Positions 8,760 to 17,708 of a stretch of DNA of 64,000 nt are shown here, one piece after another. Positions within the stretch are counted from its first letter, which is position 1. Each line of letters starts with the position of its first letter. The translations under genes and the position numbers were made by a program. The notes beneath the pieces are model-generated. The model had not been told where the DNA came from. It saw only the letters and a program-made list of their open reading frames with translations, and searched no databases. Source of the DNA: Paenarthrobacter nicotinovorans (GTDB taxonomy: Bacteria > Actinomycetota > Actinomycetes > Actinomycetales > Micrococcaceae). The DNA lies in assembly GCF_007670255.1 (NCBI RefSeq), contig NZ_SZVS01000002.1, forward strand, positions 310,001 to 374,000, given 5' to 3'.

Positions 8760-8782
8760 CGCAGAGACAGGGAGCCAGAAAA

Positions 8783-9730
8783 ATGTCCATCATCGCAACG
8801 TCCCAAACATCAGAAGACCAGGGAATCCCTGGCAGCGGCCGGGGCCCGGCGTCGGCCCCGCGGCAGCGCAAGGGGAAACGGGTTGAACCCATCTTCTACC
8901 TTTTCCTCCTGCCGAGCCTTGTCCTTTTCACCTTGGCCATCACAGTCCCGGGAGTCATCGGAATCTTTTTCAGCTTTACGGACTCCATTGGCATCGGAGA
9001 CTGGGAGTTCGTCGGGCTGACCAACTACATCGCCCTCTTCAGTGACCCCGCCATCCTGCAGAGCTACTTGTTCACGTTCGGCTTCTCGATTGTCACAGTC
9101 ATCGCGGTGAACGTGATCGCTTTCCTGCTGGCCGTCGGCTTGACCTCCCGCATCCGGATGAAGTCTGCGCTGCGGACCATCTTCGTGATCCCGATGGTTG
9201 TCTCCGGCATCATCATCGCCTACGTGTTCAACTTCCTCTTTTCGAACTCCCTGCCGGCGTTCGGCGCTTCCGCAGGAATCCCCTGGCTGGAGGGGAGCCT
9301 CCTGGCCAACCCCGACCTGGCGTGGATCGCGATCGTGCTGGTCACTGCATGGCAGGCAGTTCCTGGATCCCTGCTCATCTACATCGCGGGCCTCGTCGCG
9401 GTACCGGGGGACGTCTATGAGGCAGCTGACCTTGACGGTGCGAGCAAGGCACAACAGCTTCTCAAAATCACGCTGCCGCTGGTTGCCGGCTATGTGGTCA
9501 TCAACGTCATCCTCGGGTTCAAGGGTTTCCTCAACGCCTACGACATCATCGTGGGTCTGACCAACGGCGGACCGGGTACCTCCACGCGAAGCATCGCCAT
9601 GACGGTCATTACCGGTTTCAACGGCGGAGACTATGCCTACCAGATGGCCAACGCCACGATCTTCTTCCTGGTAGCCATTGCCATTTCCCTTGTACAGCTA
9701 TCCCTGACCCGCGGACGGAATGCCCTCTGA
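8783..9730 (+). CDS. Sugar ABC transporter permease (MalF-like)
   Basis: 315 aa inner-membrane permease with about six transmembrane spans. The EAA loop that docks the ATPase reads EAADLDGASKAQQLLKITLP near residue 215. A short Gly/Pro-rich cytoplasmic N-tail precedes the first span. GGGAG lies upstream of the ATG. Its stop overlaps the next permease start (TGATG), so the two are translationally coupled and should form the heterodimeric channel for the lipoprotein encoded upstream. Confidence 0.92.
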   Translation: MSIIATSQTSEDQGIPGSGRGPASAPRQRKGKRVEPIFYLFLLPSLVLFTLAITVPGVIGIFFSFTDSIGIGDWEFVGLTNYIALFSDPAILQSYLFTFGFSIVTVIAVNVIAFLLAVGLTSRIRMKSALRTIFVIPMVVSGIIIAYVFNFLFSNSLPAFGASAGIPWLEGSLLANPDLAWIAIVLVTAWQAVPGSLLIYIAGLVAVPGDVYEAADLDGASKAQQLLKITLPLVAGYVVINVILGFKGFLNAYDIIVGLTNGGPGTSTRSIAMTVITGFNGGDYAYQMANATIFFLVAIAISLVQLSLTRGRNAL

Positions 9731-10629
9731 TGAGCACACAAGCCACCCTCGACTCTGAACACGCCACCAAGGCCACCTCTGCGGGTGCCCGGCGCTCACC
9801 CGAAAAGCCGGAGCGGATCAACTGGTCCGCGACCACCGTCCTTGTCCTGTGCGCAGTGACTGTGCTGTTGCCCTTGTATGTCACCGTCTCCATGGCGTTC
9901 AAGACGCAGGGGCAGGCCGTGGACGGCAATGCCTTCTCCTTGCCGGCTCCCTTCAGCCTCGACGGTTTCATCCAGGCCTGGACGCTGACCAACTTCCCCG
10001 TGGGGGCGGCGATGTCCTTGCTGGTTACCGCCGGGACCGTGGTTGCCACGATCGTCCTTGCAGCCTTCGCCTCGTATGCGATTGTCCGCAACTGGGACAG
10101 GCGCCTGTTCCGGTATTCGTTCTTCTACCTGCTCGCGGCGATGTTCATCCCGTTCCCGGTAGTGGCCTTGCCGCAGATCCAACTGACCGGGCGGCTGGGC
10201 CTGGACAATCCCTTCGGTGTGATCCTGCTGGCCACGATGTTCCAACTGAGCTTCAGCGTGCTTCTCTTCACCGCGTTCCTGCGCTCCATCCCCATGGAGC
10301 TGGAAGAAAGCGCCAGGATCGACGGAGCCACCACCTGGCAGACCTTCTGGAAACTGATCTTCCCCTTGCTGGCTCCCATGAGCGCAACGGTGGGTATCTT
10401 CGCCTTCCTCTATGCCTGGAACGACTTCATGATGCCTTCGCTGATCATTTCCGATCCCGCGCTCCAGACCCTTCCCGTGCGGCAGAGCCTGTTCCAGACG
10501 CAGTTCAGCAACAACTACCACGTCTCCTTCGCCTCTTACTTGATGGCCATGGCCCCGGCTATCGTTGCCTACCTGTTCACGCAGAGGTGGGTCATGGCGG
10601 GGGTTACCCAGGGCGCTGTGAAGGGCTGA
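9730..10629 (+). CDS. Sugar ABC transporter permease (MalG-like)
   Basis: 299 aa with about six membrane spans and EAA motif ELEESARIDGATTWQTFWKL near residues 190-210. The start overlaps the upstream permease stop by one base. No ATP-binding subunit is encoded in the locus, so an ATPase elsewhere (MsiK-type shared ATPases do this in actinobacteria) must energise the importer. Confidence 0.92.
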   Translation: MSTQATLDSEHATKATSAGARRSPEKPERINWSATTVLVLCAVTVLLPLYVTVSMAFKTQGQAVDGNAFSLPAPFSLDGFIQAWTLTNFPVGAAMSLLVTAGTVVATIVLAAFASYAIVRNWDRRLFRYSFFYLLAAMFIPFPVVALPQIQLTGRLGLDNPFGVILLATMFQLSFSVLLFTAFLRSIPMELEESARIDGATTWQTFWKLIFPLLAPMSATVGIFAFLYAWNDFMMPSLIISDPALQTLPVRQSLFQTQFSNNYHVSFASYLMAMAPAIVAYLFTQRWVMAGVTQGAVKG

Positions 10630-10682
10630 CCCCGGAAGTGCTGTTGACCTCCCGTGCCAGCCGTCACATACTGGTTCGGGAA

Positions 10683-10701
10683 CTAAATTTAGAATCTAAA
10701 T
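10683..10701. promoter_or_regulatory. Operator pair before the glucosidase gene
   Basis: The perfect palindrome CTAAATTTAG (10683-10692) plus half-site CTAAAT (10696-10701) reproduce the 13-bp centre spacing of the 7309 site. It lies directly before the AAAGGAG ribosome site at 10703, so bound regulator could block an internal promoter or elongation. Confidence 0.65.
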
Positions 10702-10713
10702 CAAAGGAGTTTC

Positions 10714-12468
10714 GTGAGCACCTCCGCCACCAAGGCAAACCTGTCCCACTCCGACCGCATGGCCGACCCCAACTGGTGGCGCCAAGCTGCCGTGTACCAG
10801 ATCTACCCCCGCAGCTTCTACGACGCGAACGGTGATGGCCTCGGTGACATCAAAGGCATCACGGCCAAGGTTCCCTACCTGCAGGAACTCGGCGTCGATG
10901 CCGTGTGGCTGAGCCCGTTCTACCCCTCCGCGCTCGCCGACGGCGGCTACGACGTCGATGACTACCGGAACGTGGACCCCAAGCTCGGAACGCTCGAAGA
11001 CTTTGACGAGATGGCCGCAGCCCTGCACGCCGCCGGCATCAAGCTCGTAGTGGACATCGTCCCCAACCACTCCTCCGACCGCCACGAGTGGTTCAAGGAA
11101 GCACTCGCATCGCCGAAGGGCTCGGCCGCACGGGATCGCTACATCTTCCGTGACGGCAAGGGCGAAAACGGCGAAGTACCGCCGTCGGACTGGGACTCCG
11201 TGTTCGGCGGACCCATCTGGGAGCGCATCACGGAACCGGACGGCACCCCCGGCCAGTGGTACATGCACATCTTCGCCAAGGAGCAGCCGGACTTTAACTG
11301 GGAGAACCCGGAGATCCGCGAAGACTTCCTGAAGACCCTGCGCTTCTGGTCCGACCGAGGCGTGGACGGCTTCCGCATCGACGTTGCCCACGGCATGGCG
11401 AAGGACCTGTCCGAGCCGATGCCCATGAAGGAAGACCTCCTGAAGAAGGCCCACGGAACCGACGGTTTCATCGACGGCTCCCACCCCTTCTGGGACCGGG
11501 ACGAAGTCCACGAGGTCTACGCGGAGTGGCGCAAACTCTTCAACGAATACAACCCGCCCCGGACGGCCGTCGCCGAAGCCTGGGTCCACGAGTCACGCCG
11601 CGCGCGTTACGCCAGCCCCGAGGGCCTGGGCCAGGCCTTCAACTTCGACCTGCTGCAGTCGGACTTTGACGCCGCATCCTTCAAGAAGATCATCACGGAC
11701 AACCTGGTGCACGCCAAGGAGTCCGGAGCCTCCTCCACGTGGGTCTTTTCCAACCACGACGTCGTCCGGCACGCCACCCGCTACGGGCTGCCGAAGGGTG
11801 GTTCCGTCGCGCAGGGAACCAACGCAGCCCAGGACATCACCGGTGCCGAGCCCAAGGGCCAGGACGGCAAGGGCTGGTTGCTCGCAGGTGCTCCCGCTGA
11901 AGAGCTGGACATCGAACTTGGCCTCAAGCGGGCACGGGCGGCTTCCTTGCTTCTGCTCGCACTTCCCGGTTCGGCCTACCTGTACCAGGGTGAAGAGCTC
12001 GGGCTGCGCGAAGTCACCGAGATTCCTGACTCCGAACGGCAGGACCCGTCGTTCTTCCGCAACAAGGGTGTGGAAATCGGCCGTGATGGCTGCCGCGTCC
12101 CGCTGCCGTGGACTCCGGAGGGCCCATCCTTCGGCTTCGGCGCCGGCACCGCACACTTGCCCCAGCCTGCCTGGTTCAAGGACTACGCCGTGTCCACGCA
12201 GGAAGGCATTGAAGGCTCAACCCTTGAGCTCTACCGCCAGGCCCTGCGTCTTCGCAGTGAACTTCAAACCGAAGAAGAACTCGAGTGGGTGGAAACGGGC
12301 AACCCCGAGGTACTGCACTTCAGCCGCCCGGGCGGCTGGGAAACGGTGACTAACTTCGGCGCAGAAGCGTTCCAGCTTCCGGCGGGGACCGTCGTCGTCA
12401 GCAGCGGTCCCCTGGAGGACGGCAAGCTTCCGGCCGATACCACCGCCTGGATTGTCCGCGAAGCCTAA
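10714..12468 (+). CDS. Alpha-glucosidase / oligo-1,6-glucosidase, glycoside hydrolase family 13
   Basis: Cytoplasmic (no signal peptide) retaining alpha-glucosidase, 584 aa. The (beta/alpha)8 barrel regions are clear: DIVPNHSSDRH (region I), GFRIDVAHG with nucleophile Asp223, VAEAWV with acid/base Glu288, and FSNHDVVR with Asp349. It probably splits imported alpha-glucosides to glucose; linkage preference cannot be fixed from sequence. The GTG start follows a strong AAAGGAG. It has its own operator pair although it follows the permeases closely, suggesting a second promoter. Confidence 0.92.
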   Translation: MSTSATKANLSHSDRMADPNWWRQAAVYQIYPRSFYDANGDGLGDIKGITAKVPYLQELGVDAVWLSPFYPSALADGGYDVDDYRNVDPKLGTLEDFDEMAAALHAAGIKLVVDIVPNHSSDRHEWFKEALASPKGSAARDRYIFRDGKGENGEVPPSDWDSVFGGPIWERITEPDGTPGQWYMHIFAKEQPDFNWENPEIREDFLKTLRFWSDRGVDGFRIDVAHGMAKDLSEPMPMKEDLLKKAHGTDGFIDGSHPFWDRDEVHEVYAEWRKLFNEYNPPRTAVAEAWVHESRRARYASPEGLGQAFNFDLLQSDFDAASFKKIITDNLVHAKESGASSTWVFSNHDVVRHATRYGLPKGGSVAQGTNAAQDITGAEPKGQDGKGWLLAGAPAEELDIELGLKRARAASLLLLALPGSAYLYQGEELGLREVTEIPDSERQDPSFFRNKGVEIGRDGCRVPLPWTPEGPSFGFGAGTAHLPQPAWFKDYAVSTQEGIEGSTLELYRQALRLRSELQTEEELEWVETGNPEVLHFSRPGGWETVTNFGAEAFQLPAGTVVVSSGPLEDGKLPADTTAWIVREA

Positions 12469-12488
12469 GCGCACGGGAAAGACAACAA

Positions 12489-13442
12489 GTGAACAATGCG
12501 AACGGGCGGGGACGCCTCATCTACGGCTGCATGGGACTGGGCGGTTCCTGGGACGGCACCTCCTACGGGGCCGCGGAAATCGACCAGGCCGCTGCAGTGA
12601 TTGAATCGGCGCGGGGTATCGGCATCGGGCTTTTCGACCACGCCGACATCTACCGCAGCGGTAAATCAGAGGCCGTCTTTGGTGAGGTCCTCGTCCGTTC
12701 GCACGGCCTGCGGGAGAAGATCCAGCTGCAGACCAAATGCGGGATCAGGCTGGGGGAGCGGGGACTGCAGACGCACTACGACCTTAGCCGCGAAGCCATC
12801 CTCGAACGGGTCAACGAGAGCTTGAAGCGGCTCCAAACGGAGTACGTTGACGTGCTGCTCCTGCACCGGCCCGATCCCCTGATGGACGCGCGCGAGGTGG
12901 CTGACGCCGTCGGGCAGTTGATGGCCGAAGGCAAGGTGCGGCAACTGGGTGTGTCCAACATGTCCGGCGCCCAGATTGCCTACCTCCAGGACCGCCTGGA
13001 AACGCAGGTCGTGGCGAACCAACTGGAGATGAGCCTGCTCAAGCGGGATTGGCTCGAGAGCACTGTGCTGGTCAACCATCCGGAAAGCGCTGGATCCGGC
13101 TTCCCGCACGGGACACTTGAGCACTGCATGGACAAGGGGATCGAGCTTCAGGCGTACGGCTCCTTGGCCCAAGGGCGGTACACAGGTGCGGGCGCGCAAT
13201 CGGACGCGGAGACGGCGACTGCCGCGATGCTCCAGCGACTTGCTGCGGAGAAGCACACCACGGTGGAAGCCGTCCTGCTGGGCTGGCTCATGAAGCACCC
13301 TGCCCGGATATCGCCGGTGGTCGGCACCACCAACCTTTCACGCATCGGCGCCTGCGCCGACGCTGCAGACGTGGCCGCGCAGATGTCCCGGGCAGAGTGG
13401 TACGGCCTGTGGATGGCGGCCCGGGGAAGCAACATCCCTTAA
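12489..13442 (+). CDS. Aldo/keto reductase (YdhF-like)
   Basis: 317 aa NADPH-type oxidoreductase with the AKR tetrad in order: Asp and Tyr in FDHADIYRSGKSE, Lys in IQLQTKCGI, His in VLLLHRPDP. The C-terminal cofactor loop region (SPVVGTTNLSRI) is present. GTG start 20 bases after the glucosidase stop, so it is probably the last gene of the sugar operon and may act on a sugar-derived aldehyde, but this is inference. It ends at a long inverted repeat shared with the convergent tauD-like gene. Confidence 0.88.
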   Translation: MNNANGRGRLIYGCMGLGGSWDGTSYGAAEIDQAAAVIESARGIGIGLFDHADIYRSGKSEAVFGEVLVRSHGLREKIQLQTKCGIRLGERGLQTHYDLSREAILERVNESLKRLQTEYVDVLLLHRPDPLMDAREVADAVGQLMAEGKVRQLGVSNMSGAQIAYLQDRLETQVVANQLEMSLLKRDWLESTVLVNHPESAGSGFPHGTLEHCMDKGIELQAYGSLAQGRYTGAGAQSDAETATAAMLQRLAAEKHTTVEAVLLGWLMKHPARISPVVGTTNLSRIGACADAADVAAQMSRAEWYGLWMAARGSNIP

Positions 13443-13511
13443 ACCCAACTGAGTCGCAGTTCTTGTCGTCATCAAGGCTCAAAACGACATCTACTGCGAC
13501 TCAGCTGGGTT
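13442..13511. repeat. Long imperfect inverted repeat between convergent genes
   Basis: Nineteen-base arms (13442-13460 and 13493-13511) match with one mismatch; inside them TGTCGT/ACGACA (13464-13469 and 13484-13489) extends the hairpin. The left arm begins inside the TAA stop of the aldo/keto reductase. Position between convergent genes suggests a bidirectional terminator or a dispersed REP-like element. Confidence 0.75.
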
Positions 13512-13534
13512 ACAACAGCAACACATAAGACCCC

Positions 13535-14458
13535 CTAGGACAGTTCAGCCACCACGGAGTAGGTGCTGGAATCACCCTGGATGGCCTGGCTCTGCTTGCC
13601 GTCGATGCCCACGGGGATGTCGCCGGCGATCGTCACGCGGTTGAGCTTGCGCGGCTGGCTGTCGTAGTTGTCCGGAGCGTAGTGCTGGGTAATGCGGTTG
13701 TCGAACAGCACCACCTGGTTGGGTTCCCAGTTCACCCGGACCACGTTCTCCGGACGGGTCACGTAGGCCTGCAGCAAGCGGATGATGTCCTTCGACTCGG
13801 TGTTGGAAAGCCCCACAATCCGAAGCCGCTGCGCAAAGCCGCCGATGAAGAGCCCGCGCTCGCCGGTCAGCGGGTGGACGCGGACCACCGGGTGGGCGGT
13901 CTCGAACTTCAAGCGGGTGAACTCCTTGCGGCGTTCCTCGGCGTTGGCGTGCTCCAGGTTCTTGGGAACGGAGTAGTCGTAGTCGTTGGTGTGGATGGCC
14001 CACAGGGTGTCCGCGAAGTTCCGCAACTCCTCCGGAAGGTCCTGGTAGGCGCCGGCCGAAGAAGCGATCAAGGTCTCGCCACCGTAAGCAGGCAGGTCGA
14101 TGCTGCGCAGAGTGGAAGCCTGGGGCGGGTTCACCACGAAGGTGACGTCCGTGTGCCAGTTGTTGGCCGAACCGTTCTCGCTGTCCACCGGCAGGACATT
14201 CTCTTCGCCCTCCACCGATGCCACGGTGGGGTGCGCCTTGGTCAAGGGGCCGAAGTGTGAAGCGAACTTCACTTGGGCTTCGTCCGTGAGGATGTTGGCC
14301 TCACGGAATACCAGTGCCTTGTGTTCGTTGAGCGCTGCACGGATCTGGGCAACAGTGTCTTCGCTCAGGTCGCCGCTGATGTCCAGGCCGCGGATCTCGG
14401 CGCCGATGCGGGAGCCCAGCTTGGCGAATTGGAGCTTGGTTTCGGTAATGACAGTCAT
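13535..14458 (-). CDS. TauD/TfdA-family alpha-ketoglutarate-dependent dioxygenase
   Basis: 307 aa Fe(II)/2-oxoglutarate oxygenase. The 2-His-1-carboxylate set is visible: HxD in NNWHTDVTFV and the distal His in VLFDNRITQHYAPDNY, followed by the 2-OG-binding Arg region (QPRKLNRVTIAG). It hydroxylates next to the sulfonate so that sulfite is released, most likely from taurine or an alkanesulfonate. Last gene of a minus-strand operon after binding protein, ATPase and permease. Taurine versus other sulfonates or sulfate esters cannot be decided here. Confidence 0.88.
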   Translation of the reverse strand: MTVITETKLQFAKLGSRIGAEIRGLDISGDLSEDTVAQIRAALNEHKALVFREANILTDEAQVKFASHFGPLTKAHPTVASVEGEENVLPVDSENGSANNWHTDVTFVVNPPQASTLRSIDLPAYGGETLIASSAGAYQDLPEELRNFADTLWAIHTNDYDYSVPKNLEHANAEERRKEFTRLKFETAHPVVRVHPLTGERGLFIGGFAQRLRIVGLSNTESKDIIRLLQAYVTRPENVVRVNWEPNQVVLFDNRITQHYAPDNYDSQPRKLNRVTIAGDIPVGIDGKQSQAIQGDSSTYSVVAELS

Positions 14459-14511
14459 TGTTTTTCCTTTTCTTTCAGTGATGGGTGTGGCTGGATCGCC
14501 ACGGGTAAAAC

Positions 14512-15423
14512 TTAGGAAGCGGCAGAACCAACGGCGGTCCGCCAGCGGGAGAAGTGCCGCTCAAGGCCGACCAGCAGGAAGTTCACGCCAAGCCCGAGCA
14601 GGGAGACCGTGAGGATGCCCGCGTACATGTCCGGGATAAGGAAGCTGCTCTGCGCGTTCACGATCAGATAACCGAGTCCGGCTTTGGCGCCGACCATTTC
14701 GGCTGCGATCAACACCAGGATGGACGCGGTGCCCGCCATGCGGATGCCGGTGAAAATGGTCGGCACCGCCGAGGGCAGGATGACCTTCTGGAACAGTCGG
14801 AAGCTGTTCAGGCCCAGCGAACGCGCGGCCCGGATCAGCAACGGATCCACGGTCTTCACGCCGGCGATCGTATTGAGCAGCACCGGGAAGAACGCAGCGT
14901 ACGCCACGATGCTGATCTTGGATTCCTCACCGATACCCAGCAGCAGCGTGAAGACCGGAAGCAGGGCAAGGGCGGCGGTGTTGCGGAAGAGTTCCAGCAG
15001 CGGGTTCAGGACCGAGTTCAGCCGTCCGTACCAGGCAATCAGCAAGCCCAGTGATACACCAGCCACCAGGGCCGCCCCGAAACCGGCCACCGAACGGGTC
15101 AGGCTCGCCGCGATGTGGCCTTGGATGGTTCCGGCTTCGAACAGCTTGCCCCATGCCAGAAGCACTTCATGCAGCGGCGGAAGGAATACCCGGGTGGAGG
15201 GGCTGGCCAAGTACGTCGGCCCGAGCTCCCACAGCAGCAGGAAGGCAAGGATGGCGGCGGACTTCCACACGCCCGAACCCACAGCCGAGGCGACCCGGCG
15301 CACCAGGCCAGGGGCCGGCGTCGTACGTTCCGCCGTGGGTACTTGTGAAACGGAAGGCTCGACGGCGGTTGTCCGCTGGGGTGCGGACGCGGCGGTTTCT
15401 GCCTGTGCGAGGGTGGTGGTCAT
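14512..15423 (-). CDS. Sulfonate/taurine ABC transporter permease (SsuC/TauC type)
   Basis: 303 aa. A cytoplasmic Thr/Ala-rich N-tail of about 60 residues precedes about six membrane spans; the EAA-like loop (AARSLGLNSFRLFQKVILPS) lies in the middle of the protein. The family is the BPD_transp_1 permease used for sulfonate, nitrate and taurine. The start overlaps the ATPase stop (shared base at 15423), so the genes are translationally coupled. Confidence 0.9.
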   Translation of the reverse strand: MTTTLAQAETAASAPQRTTAVEPSVSQVPTAERTTPAPGLVRRVASAVGSGVWKSAAILAFLLLWELGPTYLASPSTRVFLPPLHEVLLAWGKLFEAGTIQGHIAASLTRSVAGFGAALVAGVSLGLLIAWYGRLNSVLNPLLELFRNTAALALLPVFTLLLGIGEESKISIVAYAAFFPVLLNTIAGVKTVDPLLIRAARSLGLNSFRLFQKVILPSAVPTIFTGIRMAGTASILVLIAAEMVGAKAGLGYLIVNAQSSFLIPDMYAGILTVSLLGLGVNFLLVGLERHFSRWRTAVGSAAS

Positions 15424-16310
15424 CAGGCCGCGCTCCTTTCAGGGATGGTTGCTGGTTCGTCCGGGGCACTGCCGTCCGGGAGGATCTTGCGGTGTCCGGC
15501 GTCCTGTGCCCGGCGGACTTCGTCGTGAAGCAGGGTCCACACCTGGTGGCGGTGCTCCACGAAGGCAGGATTGGAGCGGATGTCCTCCTCGCCGTCACGG
15601 TCCGGAATGTCGATATCCACGATTTCCTTGAGGCGGCCCGGACGTGCGCTCAAGACCGCAACGCGCTGGCCCAAGTACACGGCTTCGTCGATGCCGTGCG
15701 TGATGAAGACGATGGTCTTGCCGGTGGCCTTCCAGATCCTGAGGAGCTCGTCCTGCAACTGCTCACGGGTCTGGGCATCCAAGGCCGCAAACGGCTCGTC
15801 CATCAGCAGCACATCGGGCTCGTACGCCAGGCTGCGGGCGATGGCGACGCGCTGCTTCATGCCGCCCGAGAGCTCGTGCGGGTAGCGGTCCTCGAAGCCC
15901 GCGAGGCCTACCAGCGCCAGGTACTCCTTGGCTTTCGCGGCGCGCTCGCGGCGGTTCAGCTTTTTGCCGTCCGCGCCCACACCCTCAAGTCCGATGGAGA
16001 CGTTGGCCGAAGCCGTCCGCCAGGGGAACAAGGCGTACTGCTGGAAAACCACGGCCCGGTCTTTGCCAGGTCCTGTTACCGGCTTGCCGTCCACCAATAC
16101 CTCGCCGGAGGTGGGCGTGGAAAGCCCGGCAAGCAGGTCCAGGAGCGTCGTCTTCCCCGAACCACTGGGCCCCACCAAGGTGAGGAATTCGCCGTCGCGG
16201 ACATCCAGGCTGAGGGAGTCGATTGCAGTCAGCGTCGTGGCGGGGGTGGACTTGGTAGCCCGGACCGTGAACTTTTTGGTGACATTCCTGAGGCTGATCT
16301 TCGCTGTCAT
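15423..16310 (-). CDS. Sulfonate/taurine ABC transporter ATP-binding protein (SsuB/TauB type)
   Basis: About 295 aa. Walker A GPSGSGKTTLL, Q-loop in VVFQQYALFPW, signature LSGGMKQRVAIARSLA, Walker B VLLMDEPFAALD and switch His in VFITHGIDEAV are all intact. The ATG at 16310 has GAAGAAGGG at correct spacing; an alternative ATG at 16316 overlaps the upstream stop as ATGA but leaves no room for that ribosome site. It drives import through the permease encoded next. Confidence 0.92.
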   Translation of the reverse strand: MTAKISLRNVTKKFTVRATKSTPATTLTAIDSLSLDVRDGEFLTLVGPSGSGKTTLLDLLAGLSTPTSGEVLVDGKPVTGPGKDRAVVFQQYALFPWRTASANVSIGLEGVGADGKKLNRRERAAKAKEYLALVGLAGFEDRYPHELSGGMKQRVAIARSLAYEPDVLLMDEPFAALDAQTREQLQDELLRIWKATGKTIVFITHGIDEAVYLGQRVAVLSARPGRLKEIVDIDIPDRDGEEDIRSNPAFVEHRHQVWTLLHDEVRRAQDAGHRKILPDGSAPDEPATIPERSAA

Positions 16311-16312
16311 GG

Positions 16313-17335
16313 TCATCCCTTCTTCGCGAGATCGTTGAAGTCGTTGGTGTAGTACTTGGACGCGGTCAGCTTGTCCTTGACGATTCCGGCCGAGTTCAGC
16401 CAGGCTTCCCACCGCGTGAAGTCCTTGTCCTGGATCACGCCCGCGTCCGGTACGCCAGGGCTCTTCCAGAACTTCAGGTTGGCCGTGCTCTCGTTGCGGC
16501 CACGGCTTTCGATGATCTTGGTGAAGCGGGCTATGACCTCATCACGCGGTGTTTCAGCTGCCCACTTGATGGCCTTGGCAACGCCGGTAGTGAAGGTGCG
16601 GGTGGTGTTCGGGTTCTTCTCGATGAAGTCGTTGCGGAGCACGATCTGTCCGCCTGCGAAGTTGCCGAACAGCTGGACGTCGCTGAACAGGGAGCGCAGT
16701 CCGCCGGCTTCAACGGCGCGGTCCTGCAGGACCCCGCCGAGCGTTCCGGCATCCACCTGGCCGCGGCGGATCGCTTCCTCGGTGTCGTTGGGAGCCAAGG
16801 GAACCAGCTGGACCTGCTTGATCTCGTCCTGGCTCAGGCCGTTCTTGGTCAGCCAGGTGTTGATGACAGCCTCATGGTGGGCGCCCAAGGTGTTGACGGC
16901 GATCTTCTTGCCGATCAGGTCCTTGGGACCTTTGATGTCGCTCTCTGCCTTGACGTAGTAGCCGCTGAAGGTCAACTCGTCCGAACCGTAATAGTTCACG
17001 ACGCCCTTCACCGGGGCTCCGGCCTCGATCAGCTTCACCACCGCGCCGGAGAAGGCGCCGCCGAAGTCCGTCTGGTTGGTGGCTGCGGACTGGATGTCCT
17101 GCGGGCCGCTGGTGGTGTTTCCCACCCAGTTCAGCTTCAGGTCGCCCAGGTAGCCGAGGTCCGCTGCCAGTTCGGGGAAGGTCACGTTGTTGGCTGAGCC
17201 TTGGTACCGAAGTTCTTTGACCTCGTTGCCTGGCTGACCGCTTTGTCCGGCTTCGGCTGCACCGCCGCAGCCGCTCACCGTCAGCGCTAGTACGACGGCG
17301 GCCGCGACGCTCAGGAGGGGCAGATGCAGTTTCAT
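16313..17335 (-). CDS. Sulfonate/taurine ABC transporter substrate-binding lipoprotein (SsuA/TauA type)
   Basis: 340 aa from the ATG at 17335. The signal peptide with hydrophobic core ends in lipobox VSGC (Cys23). The mature domain is the SsuA/NMT1-like periplasmic-binding fold (for example TFPELAADLGYLGDLKLNWV and KKIAVNTLGAHHEAVIN). The longer frame back to 17521 crosses the leader and has no signal-peptide logic. First gene of the four-gene operon; its upstream gap carries four phased GTTTCG-like repeats, a candidate activator site, fitting control by sulfur supply. Confidence 0.88.
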   Translation of the reverse strand: MKLHLPLLSVAAAVVLALTVSGCGGAAEAGQSGQPGNEVKELRYQGSANNVTFPELAADLGYLGDLKLNWVGNTTSGPQDIQSAATNQTDFGGAFSGAVVKLIEAGAPVKGVVNYYGSDELTFSGYYVKAESDIKGPKDLIGKKIAVNTLGAHHEAVINTWLTKNGLSQDEIKQVQLVPLAPNDTEEAIRRGQVDAGTLGGVLQDRAVEAGGLRSLFSDVQLFGNFAGGQIVLRNDFIEKNPNTTRTFTTGVAKAIKWAAETPRDEVIARFTKIIESRGRNESTANLKFWKSPGVPDAGVIQDKDFTRWEAWLNSAGIVKDKLTASKYYTNDFNDLAKKG

Positions 17336-17467
17336 GGGAGCTACTTTCGATGGATTGGAGTGGGTTGGGGTGATCCGCTGCGGCAAGTACTCGGCGAGCT
17401 GTGCAACGGCTTGGGAACGATGAAAGCCCATGACGACGGCGGCTGGGAAGTAGCGCGGTAACGCCCG

Positions 17468-17502
17468 GAAACGCTGCGAAACAGCCCGAAACGGGACGAA
17501 AT
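17468..17502 (-). promoter_or_regulatory. Four GTTTCG-like repeats at exact 10-bp spacing
   Basis: On the plus strand GGAAAC, CGAAAC, CGAAAC and CGAAAT recur every 10 bp (positions 17467, 17477, 17487, 17497); on the operon's strand they read GTTTCG/GTTTCC. Exact helical phasing upstream of a sulfonate operon suggests cooperative binding of an activator, such as a LysR-type protein, on one DNA face. Confidence 0.45.
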
Positions 17503-17702
17503 CCTGAGCCATTCCCGGCAACCGGGCGACTCAAAGACGCAGTGTTGAGCCGCGTGAACAACAGCGTCAGGTGGGCCGTTCATGACTGGCGTGTACCGCC
17601 GTCGGGCCTTCATACTGCGGGACTCCACAGTCATATGGCGTTTAGTTCGTATTGATCCTCACAAGGAACGCGAATTCTTGGCCTTGCGGGCGGCAGGGCG
17701 GA

Positions 17703-17708
17703 TACGGT
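17703..17708 (+). promoter_or_regulatory. Candidate leaderless -10 element of the citE-like gene
   Basis: TACGGT (TANNNT class) ends exactly six bases before the ATG at 17715. No Shine-Dalgarno is seen. Confidence 0.4.

Noticed and set aside
17336..17640. SAM riboswitch or cysteine leader-peptide attenuator before the sulfonate operon
   Set aside because: GGCAACCGGGC-like strings occur, but I could not draw a consistent riboswitch fold, and no short frame shows the expected Cys/Arg leader pattern.
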